DNA of 64,000 nucleotides from Benincasa hispida (GCF_009727055.1 NC_052357.1:18459293-18523292); one strand, 5' to 3'; positions 46,263 to 59,380 are shown, numbered from the stretch's first letter. The notes: generated by a model not told the origin, from the sequence alone. Made by a program: numbers and translations.

Positions 46263-47097
46263 TAAGTGATAATGTGCTTAGAGAGGTCATAGATCAAGAA
46301 ACAACATACCTGATGTAGCAGAAACTTGATAAATTGTACCTATCAAAGGATCTTCCAAATCAACATGTTTGAGAGAGGTTCTTCATCTACAGTAATGGAT
46401 CAAACTAAGTCTCTATCAGACAATCTAAGTGAATTCAAGAAACTCTCAATTGAGTTCATGAATTAGAGAGATAAAATAGGTGAAACAAATGAGTCTTTCA
46501 TTTTTCTAAACTCTCTTCCAGAAACTTATATAGAGGTAAAAACAACCCTGAAATATGGCAGAGAGAATATAACTACATACATCTTATTTCTACTATCAGG
46601 ACCAAAGAGCTCGAAATTTTATCTCATAAGAAAGATCAAACTAGAGAAGGCCTATTCACAAAGGGGAAATCCAAGAATCGGGCAAAAGAAACAAAAATTC
46701 AAAAGGATAAAAATAAATTAAAATACAATTCTGTCATAAGTGGGGCATATAAAACAAGATTATTTCTTCTTAAAAAGAAACAAAAACAAAAGAAACAAAA
46801 GGAAAAACAGACAGAGGAACATAAAGCTGAAGCATCTGTGGCAGAGCAGAGTTCTTTTGTTTTTCCCAATGCCCTCACAATATCTGGAGAATGGTCAATG
46901 AAACATATAATTGGGTATTAGATTCTGGATGTACCTTCCACATGACATCCTCAAAGAGCTTGTTTACAATCTATAGAGACTGAAATGGAGGTTTGGTTAC
47001 ATGGAAAATGATAACTCCTGCAAAATCATTGGAATAGGATCAGTTGCTTTAAAATTCAAGGATGATTTATATAATTTGTCCTCGTCAATCTTTATAT

Positions 47098-47860
47098 TTT
47101 AGATATTAAGTTATACTATTTTATGACTTTTACCATTCGTGTTAGTACCAATTTCGAGTTTATTAATAATATGTTTGGTTAATTAAAGGAAAAAAAATAT
47201 CATTTGACCTTAAGTTTAGGATATTGTATTTATATCGATTTAAACCTCAAATTTGGCAGACTGTATCAATTTTAACTTTAGCTTTAAATTTCATCAATTT
47301 AAATCTCAAATTTGATAGGTTGTATCAATTTTAACCCTAATAGAATTTACACTGTCGATTAAGTTCCATTAGAGCATGTTTGTTGGTTTTGCTATAGGAC
47401 TCAGATAGACATTTGATGTTCTTGTTTGTTTCACATTATTTTACTTTCTAAAACTCAAGCTATTACCTACCTGCCATATGTTTTATTAATATCCTTCATA
47501 TTAGTGGATTTTTATATATGGGAGATGAATAGGTAAAACGTAGTTAATAAACTAATATCAATTAATAATTATTATTAATTTTAATCAATTATTATATATA
47601 AATATATTATTTAGACTTAATAAATTTCAACTAATACATTTACCATTGATACAATCTACCGAGTAATTTGAAGTTTAAATTGATGGAATCAAAAGTAAAG
47701 TTTAAGGTTAAAAATTGGTTCAATATTGAAATCGAGAAAGTAGCATCCTATTTGAGAACCATTTAGTTATTAAGTAAAGCCTAAGTTATAGTATTTTATC
47801 AATATCGTGTAAGTCCCTTTACAAGTAAGGCGGGAGGGGCATAAGTTCATATAAGACCAC
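47098..47860. mobile_element. AT-rich DNA with an inverted-repeat element
   Basis: At about 47210-47320 the phrase 'tttaaacctcaaatttggcagactgtatcaattttaa' (in part twice) returns in reverse complement at about 47645-47735 ('ttgatacaatctaccgagtaatttgaagtttaaa'). This suggests a MITE of about 530 bp with arms of about 100 bp. No gene. Confidence 0.45.
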
Positions 47861-50000
47861 GTTTACCAATTCGCAGTAAAAATTAGTGTAACCGTAATAA
47901 AATTTCATTGATAGGTCAATTATAATGGGCCAGAATCACAAATGTAGTTGGATTGCTTTTAACCACTTTTACTTAGAATTATGAATTCGTCACTTTTACG
48001 ATTATTGTTATCATTATCGTTTGATCCCAAACGATAACGATAACGGTAACAATAAATGTGACAGATTCATAAGTCTAAGTAAACGTGATCAAAATATGTC
48101 ACTTTTATTCGTAATTCTAAATAGATGTGATACATTTTAATCACGTTTACTTAAAATTATGAATCTGTCACATTTACTTAGAATTACCCCAAAATGATAA
48201 CGATAATGGTAACAATAAATGCGATGAATTCATAATTCTAAGCAAAAGTGAACAAAATTAGTCAAATATGTCACAGTTTGTCACACCCCACTCCAGATTA
48301 TCCTCTTAACCTGGATGGAATGGTGACTGCAGCAGTTACCAACCCTTTTGCTGGCATTTACTGCTTATCTAACTTGTTAAACATTTTTAAACCCTTAAAA
48401 TGTACATATCATGAATATACTGAATAAATTAACTCATAACTTAACACATTTACATTACAGGGTTTTGCAGCATTGTTCATACATGAATCTTACAATTTAG
48501 TGAGCCCTGACTAGAATACTAGTCACTAGACAGACACATGTGTACTAACTGAATACAGGTTTTCAATTAAGCTTCCTTCAACCTGACTCTTTAAGTGGCA
48601 GAGCAGCAGCAGCGAACTCTTTTGGGAATTGACCGCTATCTGAAAGGAAAAACATTTGAAAACATGAGCTAGAAGTCCAGTGAGTGACTAACATTTAAAC
48701 ATAACGTTCATACATAAATTTCATATCAAAATTGAAAGTTTTTACTGAAACATAAACTTGGCAACTATTATTCATATCATCATTAACATCACATAACATT
48801 TTCTTACTTTGCTAGACTATAACTTAGTCAATTTATCTAGAGTTGCCCTTTTGCTCACTCCTATCATTCTTTACCATATTACTACTTAACTGGGAAGGAA
48901 CCCTTTTTGTTCTCTTCCTACAATCATAACTTACATTCTTAGCTTTCACTCATGCGTTCACCCTTGGTACCAACGCATTGCTTATCCTTGCCCTCAACAC
49001 TTAGCCTCTACAAACCTTGATTGCTACACACACAACCTCATGCATTCCCTCGTCTCTCTCAATGCATGTCTACACTATGTTTCCATACTTAACCAAATTT
49101 TCATTTTTTATATTATCTAAACTCACACATCTAAGTATTTCTAATACTTAGAATTTTCTTCCTCCATCTTCTTACTTTCTTTATCTTCTTTCATAATTTT
49201 ACTTAACACACTTGTTACTTACTTTTGTAGGAAAAATAGAGTATGGGGTTGCCACAGTTATTCATATTTCTAAATAAACGTGACACATTTTAATCACATT
49301 TACTTAGAATTATGAATCTGTTACATTTACTTAGAATTACCCCAAACGGTAACAGTAATGGTAACAAGAACAATAAATGTGACAAATTCATAATTCTAAG
49401 TAAACATGATCAAAATCTGTCACATTTATTCATAATTCTAAATAAATGTGACACAATTTGATCACGTTTACTTCGAATTATGAATCTGTCACATATACTT
49501 AGAATTATCCCAAACGGTAACGATAACAATAACAATAAATGTGACAGATTCATAATTCTAAGTAAATGTGATCAAAATTTGTCAAATTTATTCACAATTC
49601 TAAATAAATGTGACACATTCTGATCATGTTTACTTATGAATATGAATCTGTCACATTATTTAGAATTATTCTAAACGGTAACGGTAACAATAAATGTGTC
49701 AGATTCATAATTCTAAGTAAACGTGATCAAAATCTGTCAAATTGATTCATAATTCTAAGTAAACTTGATCAAAATTTGTCAAATTTATTAATAATTCTAA
49801 GTAAACCAAAATCTGTCATAATTCTAAATAAATGTGACACATTTTGATCACGTTTACTTAGAATTATGAATCCATCATATTTATTGTTATCATTATTGTT
49901 ACCGTTTGACCCCAAACGGTAATGGTTACGGTAAAAATAGCAGTAAATGCAATAGATTCATACTTCTCATATCGTTCACTCATGGTAACGATAACGTAAT
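47861..50000. repeat. Palindromic tandem array, about 165-bp period, split by a solo LTR
   Basis: Outside the inserted LTR (48279-49254) the DNA is made of units with the same order of words: ATAAATGTGACAGATTC, ATAATTCTAAGTAAACGTGATCAAAATCTGTCACATTTATT, then AAACGGTAACGATAACGG. The AAACGG/AAACGA word recurs at 48028, about 48191, 49344, 49512 and 49673 (spacings 161-168). Each unit is itself a near palindrome: forward and reverse versions of TGTGACAGATTCATAATTCTAAGTAAA alternate, with runs of (GATAAC/GGTAAC)n at the turns. No coding sequence. Confidence 0.8.
48279..49254 (+). mobile_element. Solo LTR, chromovirus/Gypsy-type (TGTCACACCCC...)
   Basis: 976 bp from TGTCACACCCCACTCC to GTATGGGGTTGCCA, flanked by perfect 5-bp duplications CAGTT (48274-48278 and 49255-49259). 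The TGTCACACCCC start is typical of plant chromovirus LTRs. It lies exactly inside the palindromic array, so it is younger than the array. Confidence 0.88.
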
Positions 50001-50510
50001 TTCAAAACACAAACAAATTCGTAACATACTTTTCCCTCATTGTAAATATGGCATCCGTCCTAAACCTCAACTACTACCTTAAATAGAAAATTTGTATTCA
50101 CCATTTGTAAGAATTACACGTATCAAATTGAAACAATAAAAATTATAGAGATCTAATTGAGATTTCAAAAACTATATGAAACACATCATTGAAAGTAGTA
50201 CAAATTGCAACGTTTAAGTTGATTTTTTAAAACTAAAAAAATTATAACTTAAAAGGAGTGTTTTAGCTCATTAAGTTTGTGACATTGATTCTTAAAATGT
50301 TAAATTTGTGTTTGATTTTGATAAAAAAAAAGGTTATTAAAAAAATAGTATTTTGTAACCACTAAAAATAACTTTTGAAAAAAATGTGCTTAGGAATTAA
50401 AGTTGGTTATTTGAAAGAAACGCTTGAAGCAACTTTTTAAAAAATGATGGGTGAATGTTTAGTAATTAATCTCTCTCTAATTTGTATACTATATTAGGGT
50501 GTATCTGACA
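50001..50510. other. AT-rich intergenic DNA
   Basis: No gene or clear element is seen up to the TGACA target site. Confidence 0.5.
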
Positions 50511-51322
50511 TGTTGGGTTTTATGTCTTAAAACTCATGGTTTGTAAACAATAAACTTATTATGTTAATCAATATAGATGTTATTGAAGTTTCAATAAAGT
50601 TGTTATTGAATGTTTGAATTGCTCATTTTATTTAAGAAATAACCTAAATCCAATAAACTAAGATCCATGACTATTACATGAATATTTGAACTTTATGTGG
50701 AGACATAAGAATGGATCAAGTTCGAGTAAATAGCCAAAATAGTCTATAATATACAGATAATGTTGGGTACCTTATTCTGGGGACACTATCAGATGTGACC
50801 CAATTTATAGATGTTATAATTGTTGTAAAGTGCTACAAACGAAGTGATCCTGATTCGTTCATGTGGAGACATGCGAGTGAAGGCGTCCTATGCATAGAGT
50901 TTGTATAAGATCGGACCAAGAAATAAATCACTCTTACTTTATAACGTTATTTACTGTTTAAAGACTGACTATTTCAAAGCGATGACTTAGGTAACTCGAC
51001 TTTAATCTTGAGCTAACTATGAACTCCTTTTTATTCGGGATTATCCTTAGATTTGCATGGCTGAGGGTTGGCTCAACAACGTTGGCTCAATAAGCCTACC
51101 ATTTCAGGGGTAAGATCGAGTAGATAGCTGGGGACATAGGGTGCAAGATGGAATTCACTCATACCCGCTTTAAGGGATAGTAGAGAGATTGTTCCCTTAA
51201 GTGCTGACTTTGGGTCTTGAACAAGGGGCCCCACCCTTTCATTGGTCCGAGAGGAACTTGGTTTAGTGATTGGATCATAAATCAGTAGAGGATCAGTGGG
51301 ACTTAAGAAACAAGATGTAATC

Positions 51323-53491
51323 TGAAGAAAATCAAAAACGAGATTTCCGTGAGCAGTGGAAGTAAGACCATTCCAAATTACAATCATGAATCAACAAATC
51401 ATTTACAGTCGACTTCAATACAAGAGATTATACAATTTACAGAGAAACTACAGCACGATACAATAAATGTATAGAGAAAGAAACTGTATTAACAACGGCA
51501 GAAACGTCTCCATGCTCCGATGCGTACTCTGATCGAACAACAACAACCACGAGCGCTCGATCTACACGATCGCAACACTGCACGAACACAACATGAACAC
51601 TCCGCGCTCGTCCTCAACGATCTCCTTCGCAATAGTGAATGGCCTCTGCAGCACCATGAATGGCCTCCGAAAAACCTCGACGACGTCGAGTTGATTCTGA
51701 CACCACTAACAAGGCGACCTTGGTATTCTCGGTGTGAGAATCCAGAGGGTGGGTTCTGATCGAACTTGGTGTGAGGCAGACGAATGGAAGAAACAACGAT
51801 CGCGTACATGACTGGGCAAGTGGGAAAAGTCGGAGACCTATCGTATAGGTCGATGGCCAATCGTTTAGATAAAACTATGCGATCGTCTAGCAAAAGCTAT
51901 GCGATCGTTTAGCTCGATCGATTGTACACGATCATTTATCTTGGGCCAACGATCGTCTAGCAAAGCTATGCGATTGTTTAGTAAATACTGCACGATCGTT
52001 TACCTAGCCCAGCCGTCGTTTAGTAAATTTGTATTTATTTGACGACTTCCGTGATTCTCTTTTCACCGGAGAAAAACTAAAAAATCTTTTCAAACTTTTG
52101 TGAAAACTTCTGTTAAAAACTCTTTTTCAAAATAGGAAACCGATTTCCTTTATACTCACGGTTACCATGATCAATAACCACCCACTACTTTGGTTAGTTA
52201 AAAGAAAAAGTATCAATTATCTAATAATTAATATTATTATAAACCTAAATGATAACCAACTTATCATACTATATTTATAACCTATAGTTTTAATATTTTA
52301 TTTCATGAAACATATAAACGATAGTTCTTTTTCTATTCCATAGTACTTAATGTAAATCTCATTTATATCAATCCTCCACTAGATGTATCTCATACATCTA
52401 TAAAGGAAATACCTCTTGTCAATTTGAACATTTCAAATCAACACCAAGAATTGATCCTTCAATATGAATCCAAGCTATCAAGGGGACCTCATGGACCTGT
52501 AGATCCGAAGCTCCAACGGTACGTGAATAACTGACTAAACTTTTTAGTCATGGGATCCACCATCCATTAACTGCCAGACACTCCACTAAAGACCGACAGC
52601 TGAACTCTCCTCACTATAGATATATTATGTGTCCATCTTAACCAATCAGCAGTGCGACAACCTTTCACAGATCGCTAGTAAGTACAGCTGGGCCAATAAC
52701 CGTTATGCCCCTGTAGTTACACCTGTCTCCTTAAGTACCATTGATCTCTCTAATGAACATAAATCATAGTTCTACTATGACCGAGTCTTCTCTTCCAAAG
52801 AGAAGCTGTGACCACTATGTTCAAGCCACGGAATCAGCCCTTAAGGGAGCAATCTCTCTACTTATCCCTGCTTCGGGAAATGAGTGAATTCCATATTGTG
52901 GATTGAGTTCCCAGCTTCTAGATCAGACAAGTCCCTAAAAAGGTAGGCATATTGAGTTGGAAATTTGGCCATTCTCACTCATACTAATCAAAGGACCGCC
53001 CTCAAAGGTAGGATTTCACAAAATACTCAGAATTGAGGTCGTGTCACCTATGGTCGTTTAGGTGAGATACAAGTCTCTAGTATCAATGGCGTTATATACA
53101 GAGTCTAGTCATCTCGTGGTCCAGGTTTTATACGAACTCTTTGTATAGAACACCCCCACTCCACGTCTCCACACAAATGGTTAGGATCTACCATTTGTAG
53201 TAGTTTACAACACTTGCAAACCTCTACAAAGCGGGCCTATCCGTAGTGTCACTAGGATCAGGTATCCCACCTTAATCCTTATACTACAGACCGATTTAGG
53301 TTATCACTTAAGGCATGATCCACTTGTATATCACATATACATGCTTAAGTTCACATAAGATAACCAAGGAGTTTTGTTTATTGGATATGAGTAAATGTCA
53401 GAATTAAATAACACTTATTTTATTCATTGAACAATGTGTATCTTTACAAAAACAATGAGAATCCGGGAGAATCAGGACACCAATCCCAACA
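51323..53491 (-). mobile_element. Nested solo LTR, GATCGTTTA subfamily
   Basis: 2169 bp with perfect TAATC duplications (51318-51322 and 53492-53496) and TG...CA ends. It is inverted relative to its host LTR. It belongs to a subfamily with a GC-richer R/U5 part (about 51489-51830) and an array of GATCGTTTA-like words (51838-52025), shared with 60405-62257 and partly with 58053-60009. ORFs at 51489-51893 and 51520-51759 lie in this part and have no known domain. Confidence 0.93.
51838..52025. repeat. GATCGTTTA-word array inside an LTR
   Basis: About eight variants of GATCGTTTA (GATCGTCTA, GATTGTTTA, GATCATTTA, AATCGTTTA, GTCGTTTA) occur at roughly 20-30 bp spacing, several joined by AGCAAAGCTATGC. 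The array recurs in diverged form at about 60800-61035. Confidence 0.8.
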
Positions 53492-54649
53492 TAATCTCGG
53501 TGATAAAACAACTTTTGACCCAGCCGTTATTACGAATAACCTATCAATGGTTGACTTACTGATTATGGTTATATCGAGTGGACACAATTATATTTATAGT
53601 GAGAGGAGTGCAACTACTAGACTTTAGTGGAGTGACCTGGTAGTTAACGAATGTTGGTTAATTAGGTTAAAGAGTTTAGCTGATTAATCTCAGATCACTG
53701 GAGCCCATGATCTGTAGGTCCATTAGGTCCCCTACTAGCTCACAAACAAATTAAACCTTAGAATAGCGTGATGAGAAAATTTAAAACGTTCAAATTCGAA
53801 TTGAGGGAATCATTAATTATATGTGATATAGTTAAACGTTTAATTATCGAATTAAACGAAATTAGAGAATTAGATGATATTTTAATTAATATTTAAATAT
53901 TATTTACCTGAATATGGGTTCATGTATTAGGAATCGGTAGTTGAATAATTTGATATTTGATATCAAATTTTGATTAATTAAAGTAGTTTAATTAATTGGA
54001 ATTAATTTTATTTAAAATTAATAGAATTAATTTTGGTTAAAATTAATATTTAAATTGATTTTAAGTTTTGAAATTTGATTTCAAATTAAAATTGATTTTA
54101 CATTTAATTTGTTCAATTTGATTCAAATTGGGAAGAAAGTGAGTTTTTTCCACTTCTTCCACCACATCTTCCACTTCCTAATTGCCTATCCTTATAAGCT
54201 TCTTGGTTATTTGGTGTCAATCTCTTTTGAGATTAAATTGGCTTGAGGTTATTTGATATAAGGATGGTTTTATTATTAGAAAAAGGGTCATGCAAAATCT
54301 GAAAATTGAAGAAAACTTCTTCATTTTTCTTAAGACTTCAAAAACCAGAAAACTTCACCTAAATTCCCTCCAGTTCTGTATCATTTTGGAACCCATCTTC
54401 CAATATAAGATTTTAGAGAATAGTAGGAAAAATCAAGTGGTTGTCTACAAGCTTTTGGAGTAAAGATTCATGTTGAATTCGAAGTTGAAGAGGAGGTCTT
54501 CAAAGTAATATATTCAAATCCTAATTTTCTTTTATGAACATACTTTCTTAAGTTACTAAAATTAATGAATTAGAGTGCCTAATGATTTTTTTTGCTTCTG
54601 TTAATTGCATGCTAACTCCAACATGACAACCACTCTATTAGCTTGGATT

Positions 54650-56112
54650 TATCGTTGTCTATAAATCCTTACCAAGAAAATAATATTTATAATTCACCAA
54701 ACCACAACTTATACTACTAGGTAGCACAAGCGGCAAGTATGAGGTCGAACTACATGGAGCCTAAGAATTCAATCTCTCTTAAGGTAAATTTAACTATAGA
54801 AAGTAGTAAAAAAAACTAAATGTGGAAATTAAAATGTAGAAAAGTAAGATAAATTGAGAAAGAGAGAGATCGAACACAAGATTACCTTCGCCGATATAGA
54901 GATCGTCGGGTTTTCTATGAATCTAATCATTGAGTAATTATGAAAACAATCTTGAATTAACTATTTCTTAAGTCTAATGGAATGTAGGGAAAACCCTAAC
55001 AAAATCCCTATGAAAATCAACATGTCATCAATTCTTAAATTAACTAAGCTTGTTACAAAGGCTACTTAGTTAATTGCATTACGTTCTTAGATTGATTTAT
55101 TAAGAAAGATTGACCAAATCTAACCTAATTCATTTCCAATCTTTAGGTTTTGTTATCAATTAGGCGATTCTAGAAGACCAGAAATCATGCCATAATTCAA
55201 ACTAAAACCTATTGCTATTAAATTAAGCATATTTTCAATGCAACATTAAAATCATGCATAACAAAGATAAACATACAAGAAATTGAGTTGTCAATTCAAT
55301 CTACCTATATGCTTGCTCTAGAAATTAAATCAAAGAAAGGAAATCGATAAGAAACAATAAGATTCAAGAAGAGTTCATAATAAATCTAATAAAATCCAAA
55401 GAAAAACCCTAAAAACCTAAAAAACCGACGTTATGGCTTTTAATCGTTCCACAAATTCGCCTAACGATGCCAAATTTACAATTACAAACAAAATTGAAAG
55501 AAAATCATGAGTTTTGGCCTAGAAAGACCAAAACCGAGCAAAATGCTCTCTAAGATGATCTAACTCTCCTCTCTCTTTACCTAAATCAGAAAGAAACGAA
55601 TTTATACAACAGTCACAGTGTAGCGACGCTGATAATGGTGTAACTACGTTTCAGCCACAAATCAAACCTCGAGCTTAAGGTAAGCGTAGGGTGCGCGTTG
55701 CTATTCTGATGTGTTTTGGGTAGGAGCATGTGTGTGGTTGAATCCTGTCAATATCCGGAGCGTAGCATCGTTACGCTGCCCTATATCCTCATATTCTGCC
55801 TTTCAACGTAGCGATACAGCGTAAGGCTAGGGTAGCGACGCTGCAAGCGATATGATGATGCTGCCTTTAAGCGCAATTCTTTCCAGATGTTTGCTACACT
55901 GCACATAAGGACATTTTGATAATTTGCCGTCCTTTGAAGTCTGGATGCTCATTTTAGCTCCAAATTACTTTAAATTAACCCCGATTAGCTCGTAGTTATT
56001 GATTCTACCTCTTTGGTGCTTGATACCTACAAAATAGCAGAATTAACATGTAAAATCCATTAGCGAGCCTTGACTAATCCTAAGTAAATTGTACTTTTAT
56101 AGCTCTATCACA
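54650..56112 (-). mobile_element. Tat/Athila-like Gypsy LTR (solo or truncated)
   Basis: On the minus strand it starts TGTGATAGAGCTATAAAAG and ends in text typical of these LTRs (CGACCTCATACTTGCCGCTTGTGCTACC). It contains several TAGCGACGCTG-like words (about 55620-55850). No primer site or internal region adjoins it. The left end is approximate and no target duplication was found. Confidence 0.5.
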
Positions 56113-57877
56113 CTCAAAATAGCTTAAATGAACATCTTTTTTTTTTAAAGTTCAATATGGATAGTGTAATATCTTAAATAATTGAGATTAAGGTTTTAGA
56201 TCGACGAATATTATCAAATTTATAGAAAAAGAGTAAACATGTTGTATCTATATTTAAATCATGTTTAGGTGCTAAGTTAAGTTTTGAAAATCAAAGTTAA
56301 TATGTTGGAAGTCAGAAGTATGCATTTAGGTTGCTGAGTTGTTTAGTAAGAGTTAGAGGGAGAGAGAGAAAAATAGGGGAAAATAAAGTTTTTCGATAGA
56401 GGTGCGAACTTCAATTGTGAATATTATTGAAGTTGATGAAATTCAATTATTTAACATCGACTTATGAAGTCGGTGGACCAAACACCCCATAGTGTATATG
56501 TGAATTTTAAATTTTATATTTATGAGGGATTATTTATTTGCAACCATTTGTTTCATGTGTTCTAAGTATTCTTATGCTTTCTTTGTTTCTTTTAAGATAA
56601 GAGGAGATAGATTCTATTAAGATTATTTATTGGACGAAGAAAAGGGGGAGAACAATGGTCTTCTTGTCTATACTTGCTATTTGGTTTTTGAACTTTTAAA
56701 ATTATAAATTTAGTCTTTTTTTATGTTTCTTTTAAAATTTACGGATTCATTAGACGCAATTTGAAAGTTTATGATTCTATTAGATCAAAATCAATTTCTA
56801 TTTAATAGCTCAATTAATTTGTAAAAATTTTGAAAATTTCTGGAATTTGGTAGATACAAAATTAAAGTTATGGGACGTTAGACAAAAAAAAAAAAAAAAA
56901 AAAGGAAAATAAAAATTCATACATTTATTTGACCCTTTTGATAGTTTAGGGACCATTATAGATACAAACTCAAATTTCAAAATTAAGGGACTAAGTTTGC
57001 AATTTAATCAATTAAAAATTAGAAATAAAAAATAAAAATTTAAAAATAACTTATAGGTTCTGGTTTTGTCTCTTGTTTCTATTTAGTTTCTAGATTTCAA
57101 ATATTACTCCTTTTATCATTGAGTTTGGAGTTAAAAATTTATAGATATTCACTTTTCACACAGAGCTCGCCTTTAGGGGTGTTTGTCGATTGGTTTTGTA
57201 CGGTCGAAGCACCTTTTAAACTCAATCCCAATTGTCTAGATGGTAAGTTCCTTCAACCCCAAACAACTATTATTAAATAATGAACCATACCAAACCGAAT
57301 CATGGATTGAGTAGGTTCAAGTAACTCGAGTTACTTATTTAGATTTTTATTTAAAGTAAGTAAAATGTTAATATATAAAAAAGTTTATAATTTTTAATTT
57401 TAATTGGAGAATAAATAATTTAAAACAGTATGAAATTAAATAAAATTATGCAAATACATGTATATATATTGTATCCTGAGTAAAAAAAAATATGTTACAC
57501 TTATATTTAATTTCACATTAAATTGGTGTAAAATTGAAAATGAAAAGATATAACAAAAATGTTGGAATTGAAATCAAATTTATTATTATAAAAGATTTTG
57601 ATTGAAATATAGCCTTAATCATATAGAATACATAAAAGAAAGTGAACATACAAATTCCAAAACTTTGCTCGACTAAACTAATATGCTCTTCAAACTCAAA
57701 TTATTTAGGAAAATTGACAGAAATAGCCTTATAAAGTTTTCACTTTTTAAAATTAGCACACATTTTGAAAACTCGTTAAACTAGTTTTTTTCGATCCATC
57801 TCAGTCTAGATCGACCATAAAGATTTAGTTAAAAATTAACTTTTTCTTACTTTTTCGATTGTTTTGGGTCTTTTTGG
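56113..57877. other. AT-rich intergenic DNA
   Basis: No gene. It contains an A(20) tract (56886-56905), and a dispersed repeat text near 56690-57000 ('aacttttaaaattataaatttagtc') similar to that in MCM7 intron 14 and near 1150-1260. Confidence 0.4.
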
Positions 57878-59170
57878 TGAAATCTCGGGCAGTATTAACA
57901 CCAAGATTTTACCAAATTTTCCAAATATTATATAATCTTTCCAAATCTTATACAAATTTTTATATCTTTTCAAAATTTCTTCAAATTCAATTACTTTTAC
58001 GAAATCTTATATCAATTTTTTACATATTTTTTCAAATATTTTTCCTAATTTCTGTTGGGGTTGATGTCCTAAATCTCGTAAGGTTCTATAGTTTGTAAAC
58101 ATTTGAATGAACAAACATTTATGTGATTTATAATATATGATATTTTATTCACTTCTGTCTATAAAATATATAATATTTTAGTTGCATTAACCACAAACCA
58201 ATAAACTAACATCCATGGTTATCGTTGTAACTTAAACATATATGTAGAGACATATAGGTAGATCAAGTTTAATTGATAACCTAAATGGTCTATAGTATAT
58301 GGACAAGGTTGAGTACCTTATTTTGGTGACAGTACGAGTATGACCCGCTTTGTAGGTATTACAAATATTGTAAAGTGCTACAAATAACCTAATCCTGATC
58401 ATTCATGTATTAGACATGCAAGCAGAGATATTCTATACAAAGGAGTTTGTATAAGACTAGACCACAAAATGTTTAGTCTCGTTTAACGTCGTTCATAATG
58501 AGACTTTCAATTCACTAGAATGACTAGAGGTAACATGACCTTAATCTTGAGCGAGTTGTGAACTGAGCCTATGAGGGTGGTCCTTTGATTTGCATGGGTG
58601 AAAGTGGTTAGATTGTCGACTAAACAAGTTACCATTTTGGGGATTCATCTGATTGGGGAGCTGGGAACTCAGCTACACAAGAAGAAATTCACTTCTTCCC
58701 CGAAGCAGGGTAAGTAGATAAATTGCCCCTTTAAGGGCTGATTTCGAGTCTTGAACAATGTGGCGCCACACTCTTTCTTGACTCGAGAAGAGTTTAGTCA
58801 TACTGGGACTATGATCTATTGTTCATTAGAGGGATCAGTGGTACTTAAGAAGTTAGATGTAACTACAAGGACAAAACAGTAATTTGGCCTAGCTGTAGTT
58901 ATGAGCGATTTGTGAAGGGTCATCGTACTGTTGATTGGTTATATCCAATGGACACAAAAATATATCTGTAGTGCGAAGAGTGCAACTGTCGGTCTTTAGT
59001 GGAGTGCCCGACAGTTAACGGATAGTGGATAATGTGATCAAAGAGTTTAATCAGCTATTCACGTACCGTTGGAGCTTCCAGTTACAGGTTCATAAGGTCC
59101 CCTTGGTAGCTCAATGGATTTAAGTTGAGAATCAATTGAAATGTTTAAATTATAAGAGGGACTTTGATTA

Positions 59171-59380
59171 GGGCTATTTTTAAATATAGAAAAATGAATC
59201 AAAATATTTACAAAATATAGCAAAATTTTATAACTATCAAGGATAGATGCTTATAGACACTGATAAACTTGTAAATATAGAAGTCTATCAGTTTCTATCA
59301 ACGTCTATCATTGATAGTTCTAAAATTTTGCTATATCTTATAAATATTTTCAATAGTTTTACCATTTGAAATAATTTCCC
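59171..59380. mobile_element. MULE-type MITE
   Basis: 210 bp with long inverted arms: GGGCTATTTTTAAATATAG and 'atatagcaaaattttataactatcaa' on the left, 'gatagttctaaaattttgctatat' and ...ATAATTTCCC on the right. Nine-bp flanks CTTTGATTA (59162-59170) and TTTTGATTA (59381-59389) agree at eight positions, the duplication length of Mutator-like elements. Confidence 0.8.

Larger units (their letters stand above)
45571..47097 (+). mobile_element. 5' fragment of a Ty1/Copia element (LTR end, primer site, gag, protease start)
   Basis: The LTR ends ...CCCTACA (45973) and is followed by TGGTATCAGAGC (45977-45988), the tRNA-Met primer site of plant Copia. The sense continues with gag (LWKAKIRAI, KALMDSTKLPTTMSIEEKE, FIFLNSLPETY), a damaged knuckle (FCHKWG) and a protease motif WVLDSGCTFHMTSSKSL (about 46911-46962). 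It stops at about 47097. Stops and frameshifts are frequent. A 30-bp in-frame tandem duplication lies at 46203-46262. Confidence 0.85.
50511..54623 (+). mobile_element. Solo LTR of the TGTTGGG family, interrupted by a second solo LTR
   Basis: It runs TGTTGGGTTTTATGTC to ...GCTAACTCCAACA with perfect flanking TGACA (50506-50510 and 54624-54628). Taking out the nested LTR (51323-53491) and one TAATC copy leaves 1939 bp, the length of the copy at 43638. The text continues in phase across the insertion (…GATG-TAATC | TAATC-TCGGTG…). Confidence 0.93.

Noticed and set aside
47861..50000. CRISPR-like array
   Set aside because: The repeats are long, palindromic and contiguous, without unique spacers of constant size, and the DNA is plant nuclear.
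51489..51893. 134-codon minus ORF with many Arg/Cys/Ser in the nested LTR
   Set aside because: It lies in the GC-richer LTR part; the corresponding frames in the relatives at 60607 and 59544 share little length and have different ends, so coding is not supported.
55383..55430. Telomere-like words (AAACCCTAAAAACC)
   Set aside because: Only a single imperfect occurrence, no array.
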